From the NCBI GenBank assembly GCA_028702395.1, contig JAQVOV010000044.1, positions 1-10,780 of the forward strand: DNA of 10,780 nucleotides. The letters are read 5' to 3'. Positions 1 through 6,400 of the stretch are shown in pieces. The stretch is from Candidatus Omnitrophota bacterium (GTDB lineage Bacteria; Omnitrophota; Gorgyraeia; JABMRN01). Positions within the stretch are counted from its first letter, which is position 1. Each line of letters begins with the position of its first letter. Under the pieces are notes generated by a model that saw only the letters and a program-made list of their open reading frames with translations, did no database searches and had not been told where the DNA came from. A program made the position numbers and the translations under genes.

Positions 1-439
1 CTGATTCTATTCCACCTGGTAAAGCAAGCTGGTCTGCCAAAAAGAAATTGTAACCTTGTGTATCTACTGTAATAATATCAAAAGTCTTATCATCTTCATT
101 GAACCTTTGTTTGAGATATTCTGCTTTTTTCTTAGGATCCGTGATCTTATTAAGCTGATCATTATCAAACAATGCTGTTTTAATACCAAGAAAATCAAAT
201 ATCCTTTTTCGTTTCAAAAAATCTTTTCTTGCCAAATTTATATTTGAAGTTTCTAAGAAAGTTTTAAGGCCACACATAGAAGCTATTGTAGAAGGAACAG
301 TACTAAACTCGGTTTTACCTTCTCCTGTTCCCATGTTAATAACGAATCCGTCAGCTGCCAACATACCAGCTAAGAGTTGTACTTCATATAAACCATTTGC
401 ATAACCTTGAGCGAATTTCCAAGCACCATCAGCACACGA
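1..439 (-). other. Divergent SecA N-terminal (DEAD) motor domain of the giant protein, partial
   Basis: From about residue 2920 the sequence follows the start of the SecA nucleotide-binding domain. LYEVQLLAGM (2936-2945) corresponds to the F-D-V-Q-L-L-G-G-M segment with its conserved Gln; MGTGEGKT (2955-2962) is the SecA-type Walker A; NLARKD matches the N-D-Y-L-A-x-R-D motif; FDFLGIKT matches the F-E-F-L-G-L segment; and DIITVDTQGYNF lies where SecA has its Y-G-T-N-N-E-F-G-F-D stretch but has diverged there. The DEVD motif and all later SecA parts lie beyond the left edge. It is clearly not the housekeeping SecA, because it is about 2900 residues from the N-terminus of an exported protein. 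Walker A is intact, so ATP binding is plausible. Confidence 0.85.
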
Positions 440-3400
440 ACCTGCAAGAAATTTTTGATATGTTTGCATTGCAGCAAATAGTTCTTTTTGGCTTTTCTCT
501 GAGTAATTGCCATCTGAATCTTCTTTTAGATTATCTCTAGCCTCTTTCATTTCAGACTTAATGCCATCCATCTGTTCAGTGAAAAAGTCTTGTGAAAAAA
601 GACTCTTAATCAGAACATCATGTTTTTTTCCAGCAATATCAAGTGAAAGATCTGCAGAAAGATTAATTTTACTGTTCAAATCATTAAATTGTGTTATCCT
701 ATCTTCAATACGATCTTCATTGGCAACAAGACCTTTAAGAACAGCTATTCTTTTTTTTAATTCTTCGATCTCATGTTTTGCAAGTGTTTGACCAGAAAGA
801 CCAGTCCCTAATTGCAACATATCCTCTTTCAGGTTAAGTTCTTTTTTTAAATCTTCTTTTGAAACCAATAAAAAATCATTAATAAAATCTATTCTTTTCT
901 TAAGTAGTTCTATTTGTACTTTAGAGAGACTACGCCCTGAACTATCTGTGCCATTTACAAGCATATCGTTTTTTTGAGTTATTTCTAACTGTAAATCTTT
1001 TTTTCTTGTTTGATAATATTCAAGTTCATCTTCACAGAGTTTCATGCATTTATCAGGGGCTATCATTTGTAATGCTTTTATTTGTTTAGTGATATTAGCT
1101 TCAACATCTTTTAGCTCTATTTCATCATCCATTTCGTCCCGCATTTGACGAAGCGATGCTATTTCATTAATTATATAATCTATATGAACTTGGATACGCT
1201 GCTGTTTTTCGTCAGCTGTTAATTTACCCATTTTAAATTCAACAGCTTTTTGGGCATTGTTCAAATTAACAATGGAAAGTTCTTTAACCCATTTTGCCCA
1301 ACTATTTTTGATCTCTATACCTCCTGAAAAAGTAGCAATATTATTCTTGTTAAGTTCATGTATATTAAGTAATTCTATTGTTATTTCTTTAGCTGTATCT
1401 GCCTTTCCTTCATCATGAAGAGCCTCAATTGCTTTAACTACTGCCATTTCATCACGAGCATCAATGTGTAACTTTGTTAAAACCCTTTTTACTTCACTGT
1501 TTTTAAAAATTTTATTTAATATTTTATTCTTCTGCCTTTTAACTGAACGTACTTTTAGCGGATTAGGCTTTTTGTCTTTTTTTAACAAATTTTCAAGTCC
1601 AAGTATCAGATCCTGCTCTTCGGATGATAATTGTTCATTGAAAAAGTCTGCTATCTCCTGACTGCCACCGTTTAGAATGTTTTCAGTCTCAGATCCATGA
1701 GCTATTTTTTCTTTCTTTAATTCTTCTATTTGAGCTTCTAATTGTGTATATAAACTCTCGAGTTCAGCTAATACCCGTTGATCTGCCAAGGTGTTTGATG
1801 TACGAAGCGCATCAATATCATTACGAATAGCAGCAAGCTTTCCAATAATGTTATTTGGATTGCCTGTTTCAAGATCAAGTGCTAAAACATTTGCAAGATA
1901 TATCGGATTGTTTTTGTTTTTTAAACTGAATAAAAGTGTGATGTTTCGTATATTTGAAGAAACCAGATCTGACAAGTGTTCTTTTTGAGTAAAGAATGTC
2001 CGCACTTTATCTGCATTTTGAAAACTGTTTTTCTGTTGTCCTTCACCCATTGCAGATGAAATAATAACATCAAATAACCTTTTTTTGTTATCATCAAAAC
2101 TAGCATGAAAATATTGGACGATATAAAAGCCTATTTGATCATCACTAAAAGTATCGTCAATATTAAGAGTTGTTCCTACCACCTCTGCCAGAACTGCTCT
2201 AGCATAAGCTTTAACCTCTGCACTTTTAGAGCGTAAAGCCAAGTAGATGACTCTATTTAGATCATCGTTAGCAGATGAAAGGTCATTTGAATCTATAATA
2301 GTTTTTGCAATATCAGAAACTGTTGAAGTTTTTTCAAGAATGGTTTTTTCTAACTGCTCAACAGCACTAGGCGGACCATGTGGTAAAAGGGAATCTGTTT
2401 GAACCTGCTGTGCAAAAAGATCCCCAAAAAATTCTTGAGCATCAAAAGATTGATCAAGAGAATATTCAGCATCTAAAGGCGCCCAATCTCCCTCAAAATT
2501 TGCAAGTGCTTCACCAAGATCAGATACTCCAGAGGCTGTATCTCCTTCATAAGCAGCAAGTGCTTGTTCCTGTATGGCATGGACCATTTCATGTTTTATG
2601 TACATCATATTAGGAGAACTTATAAAAAGAATAGGTTCAGTACCATCGTCAGGAGTAATTGTAAGAGCTTTATGCCCTTGCTCCAAACCTTTTGCCATTG
2701 CCATCATATCTATCATGGATTGAGAAACAACCATTACTTTGCTGTTATATCCAGCACTTTTTATCTGCACAGGTTTACTTTCTTTTGTAGATTGGTATAA
2801 ATTGGTCATTAGCGCAATTGCACTTTCAAAACGATCTTTTGCATTTCCTATTGGACTTGTACCTGATAAAAATTCAGTTGTGTAGCCTGAGCGCGCAAGA
2901 TTGGATATTATGAATTCCTGTTGATCTATGTTTGAAAACGCTCTTTTTTCAGCCTGAAACTTTGCACGTAAAAGATCTTCTTTAACCCCAAAATGATGAT
3001 CCAAAATTATTTGAAGATCATTTAAGGAATCCAAATGTTTTGAAACTATATTAAGTGCATTAGCCACTTTAGCAGCTTTTGTAGTTTCATCGTCGTTAGG
3101 GTCTATATCTTGCACTGTTTCAGTTCCTTTAGCTACAAGCTTTGCCATTTGCATGAATTCGGAATCTGTCATTTGATAGCCTACCAAGTTATCAATTTCA
3201 GATCTTATTTCGTTTTCATCTATAGCTTCACTCGACATTCTTTTTGCAGGGCCTGCAGGTGCTCTTTTATCTTTGGTTCTTTGTGCAACAGGTTCTTGAG
3301 TTTTCTCAGGGATCTCTTGTTTTTGCTGAACTGCTGGAGCTTCCTCTGCTGGCTGTGCTTTTTGTGTAACAACCGGTGCGCCAGTGCGAATTGCTTTTGC

Positions 3401-6400
3401 AAGATCATTGCTCATTTTAATACGTCTAATATTATGTATACCTGTGAAATCAATAGGTTTGATCTGCCCGGTTTCTATTCTATGCGAACCATCCATATCT
3501 ACAACAATAGGCTGTACAGTCAATTTTCCTGTACCATCATATAGAACTTCTCTGATATTACTACCTTTAAAAACATCTTGGCCTTGATCTGCAAGTTTTT
3601 CAAATCTTGCCATTGCAGCATTAACTACTAAACCTGTGTTATTTCTTATAACAGGCTCTAAACGAGCAAATTCTGCTTCTGTAAGCTCCATAACAACCTT
3701 AGCATAACAAGTATTATTGTTAGCATTTGTATATGGAACTATTGTAGTAATATAGATCTTACCCATGTGTCTACTAAAAGCAACTACAACATTATTGGTC
3801 TGACTTACTAGCTCATTTATCTCATAAGCAGGACTAGTTTGACCTGAGATCTCCGTTGAAGGTATTCCCCTTTGACTGGCATCCATGAAAGAAACTGCAT
3901 CATTATCTCTCATGCCTTGCCCATGAGTCGTATATTCTGAATCTGCAAAGCTAGATGTTAAAGCACAAGGCACAGACTCTCCTTGCAGCAAAGTCAATGC
4001 CTCTGTTTGTGCTTCTAATTTGGCTTTTTGGTCTACTTCAGCTTTTTCTACTGCGGCTTTGAAAATATTTTCTTTTAACTGTAAAGCTAACATCAATTTT
4101 TCAAGACTAGGACTAATTTGAGAAGAAGATGTTCCATGAACTGCGGTAATTATTATGTATGCTGAAGCTAAAGATCGCGCTTTCTGAACTAATGTTTCAG
4201 GATCTGAATTTAATATAGAAAAGGCCGGAGTAAACAATGAGTTTATATCGCTACTAGTAAACCCTTCCGCTTTAAGTGCATTAACAACAGCTACAAGAGC
4301 TTCAACCTGTGTTGGCTCTATAACATCAAGATTCCCTTTTTTAATTTCATCTAGGAAAGCTTCCAAATTCTCCTGCTGTAAGATCAATCCAGCAATAACA
4401 GCTGCCTCATCTTCAGGAGGAATATCGATCCAAGGAAACTTTGTTTTATTAGCATTTTGAAACAGTTTTGAAAGTTGTTTGTCATATTCATCAGAAACAG
4501 CATCAATTATAGCATTTATTTCATCTTGGGTTAAAACTTGTTCGACACCTTCAGTTTTTTCCTGACTTGCTTTTTCGTTTAACGCATCGTTAATTTTTGT
4601 TAAAACATCTTTAATAAAAGTTGCATTGTTATAACTAAAATTTTCCCTAACCTGTAAAATTTGTTCAATTAACCCAATAGATATTTCTGCTTGCGTATAT
4701 AATCGGTATGTTTGCTCAGAAGCAGATACCTCAGTTTCAACAGGTTCGGCTGTTGTTTCTGTTTTAAAAGGCTCAGTTTCTTTTTTTTCGGGCTCTTTCT
4801 GTTTTTGTGCTTCTTCAATATCTTTTTTTTGCTGGATAAGCTCTTGTTTTCGTAAGTCAATATCCTTTAAAGCTTGTTCAATTTTAGCTGTTTTTTCTTC
4901 ATTGGCTTTAAGATCATTGACAGCTGCATCTTTTTGTTCATTAAGGCTTTTTTCCTGCTGATCTGCTGCTGCTGCTTTGGCTGCGTTTTCAGCCTCAATT
5001 TGACGCAACTCGTCAAAACCCTTTTTCCTGTTTTCTTTTGTAGTAGAAACAGCTTTGTTAGTATCATCCGTTTGTGATGCTAATTCTTCCAAAATCTTGT
5101 TTTCTTCTATTTTTGCATTAACAGCATCTTGGAAAATTTCCCCATTAAAAATAGCACCATTTGAACTTGCCCAATCAAAAAAAGATTGGACAAGTTTAAA
5201 CCCTGAGGCATTAACTCCATCTAATCTCATTAAATCCGGATGGATAATTTTAGATAATATCCTATGAACATCCTGTATTGACTTTCCATCACCTCCATAT
5301 TGTGCCATTAACAATACACCAAACATTGCCCAATTATTTTCACAATATTGAAGAGCATAAATAATAACCTCATATGCGGTTATTGCCTCTCTTGTTTTCT
5401 GTGTATCTTGTCCGTTTTTTTGTTGCTCTGTTAGTTTAGCATTTAATAACTGAAGGTCATTATTCAACTCTTTGGTTCTAATAACAATATCTACTTTGTT
5501 TCTGTCTATTTGCTGTTTAGAAACAGAAGACAATGCTTTGCGCAATGCTTTTATATTCTCATTGAATTTTGAAACAACACTACGGAATTGTGATATCAAG
5601 CCAAGAATAGTCTTAGCTTGCGCAGATTGGCTCTTTAACGCATCAATATCTTTAGATGTTTTATCAATAGCTTTTTCCAGCTTTTCTTTTTCTTTTTTAA
5701 CAGAGTCAAGTTCTCTTTCTTTTTGCTGTGATTCTTTGTCTAAAGCTGAAAGTTCATCATCGATTTTTTCAGTTACTGTTTTTTTCTTTTTTCCGAATCC
5801 AAAAAAACCTTCTTCAACATTTTTTTGAGTTATTAATGTCCCCTCTTCTTTTAAGGCCGCTTGACCAGCTTTATCGCCTAAAGCCATGTGATCCCTTTTA
5901 TCCCATAGCTCTCTAACTGCACTTTTAACATCATTATCACTGTTATAGAGTCCTTCTGCTGTCATTGCTGCCCAGTGTGCTGTAGCTTCATCCATACCAG
6001 CATCTCTTGCACTTGCTTCAACTATTTCATGCAGCATTATTAGTCTTATTATTTGATCTGCTTTATCTTTGCCGTATTTTGTTTCTATTGCTGAACGGTT
6101 TATTTCTACAGTCTTACCATCTTCTGAAACCCTAACTTCAACAGGTTCTCCATTTTCATCTTTTAGATCATTATTCTCAGTTATTGATATTCCTCGTTCC
6201 TGGGCACTTTTCGTTAATCCATCAATATCTTGATTAAGCATATCTTGGTTATTCTCATAAAAATTTCCACCAAAATCCATTGATGCATTAAGGTCAGGTG
6301 CTTTTTCCCACTGCTCATAACCCATCATGCCTTCTCCAGATGGTTTTTGCTTTTGTTCTGTTGTTTGACTTTGTAAATCCGAAGAAATACCTTTCACAAT

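Noticed and set aside
1..439. Housekeeping secA.
   Set aside because: The motor motifs are continuous with a frame that starts about 2900 codons earlier with a signal peptide, and motifs after the Walker A diverge from standard SecA.
1921..5067. Minus-strand open frames at 1921-2106, 3220-3408, 4669-4860 and 4867-5067.
   Set aside because: All are in a different frame from the giant gene, which covers them completely; they are Lys-rich shadows of its coiled-coil and linker codons.
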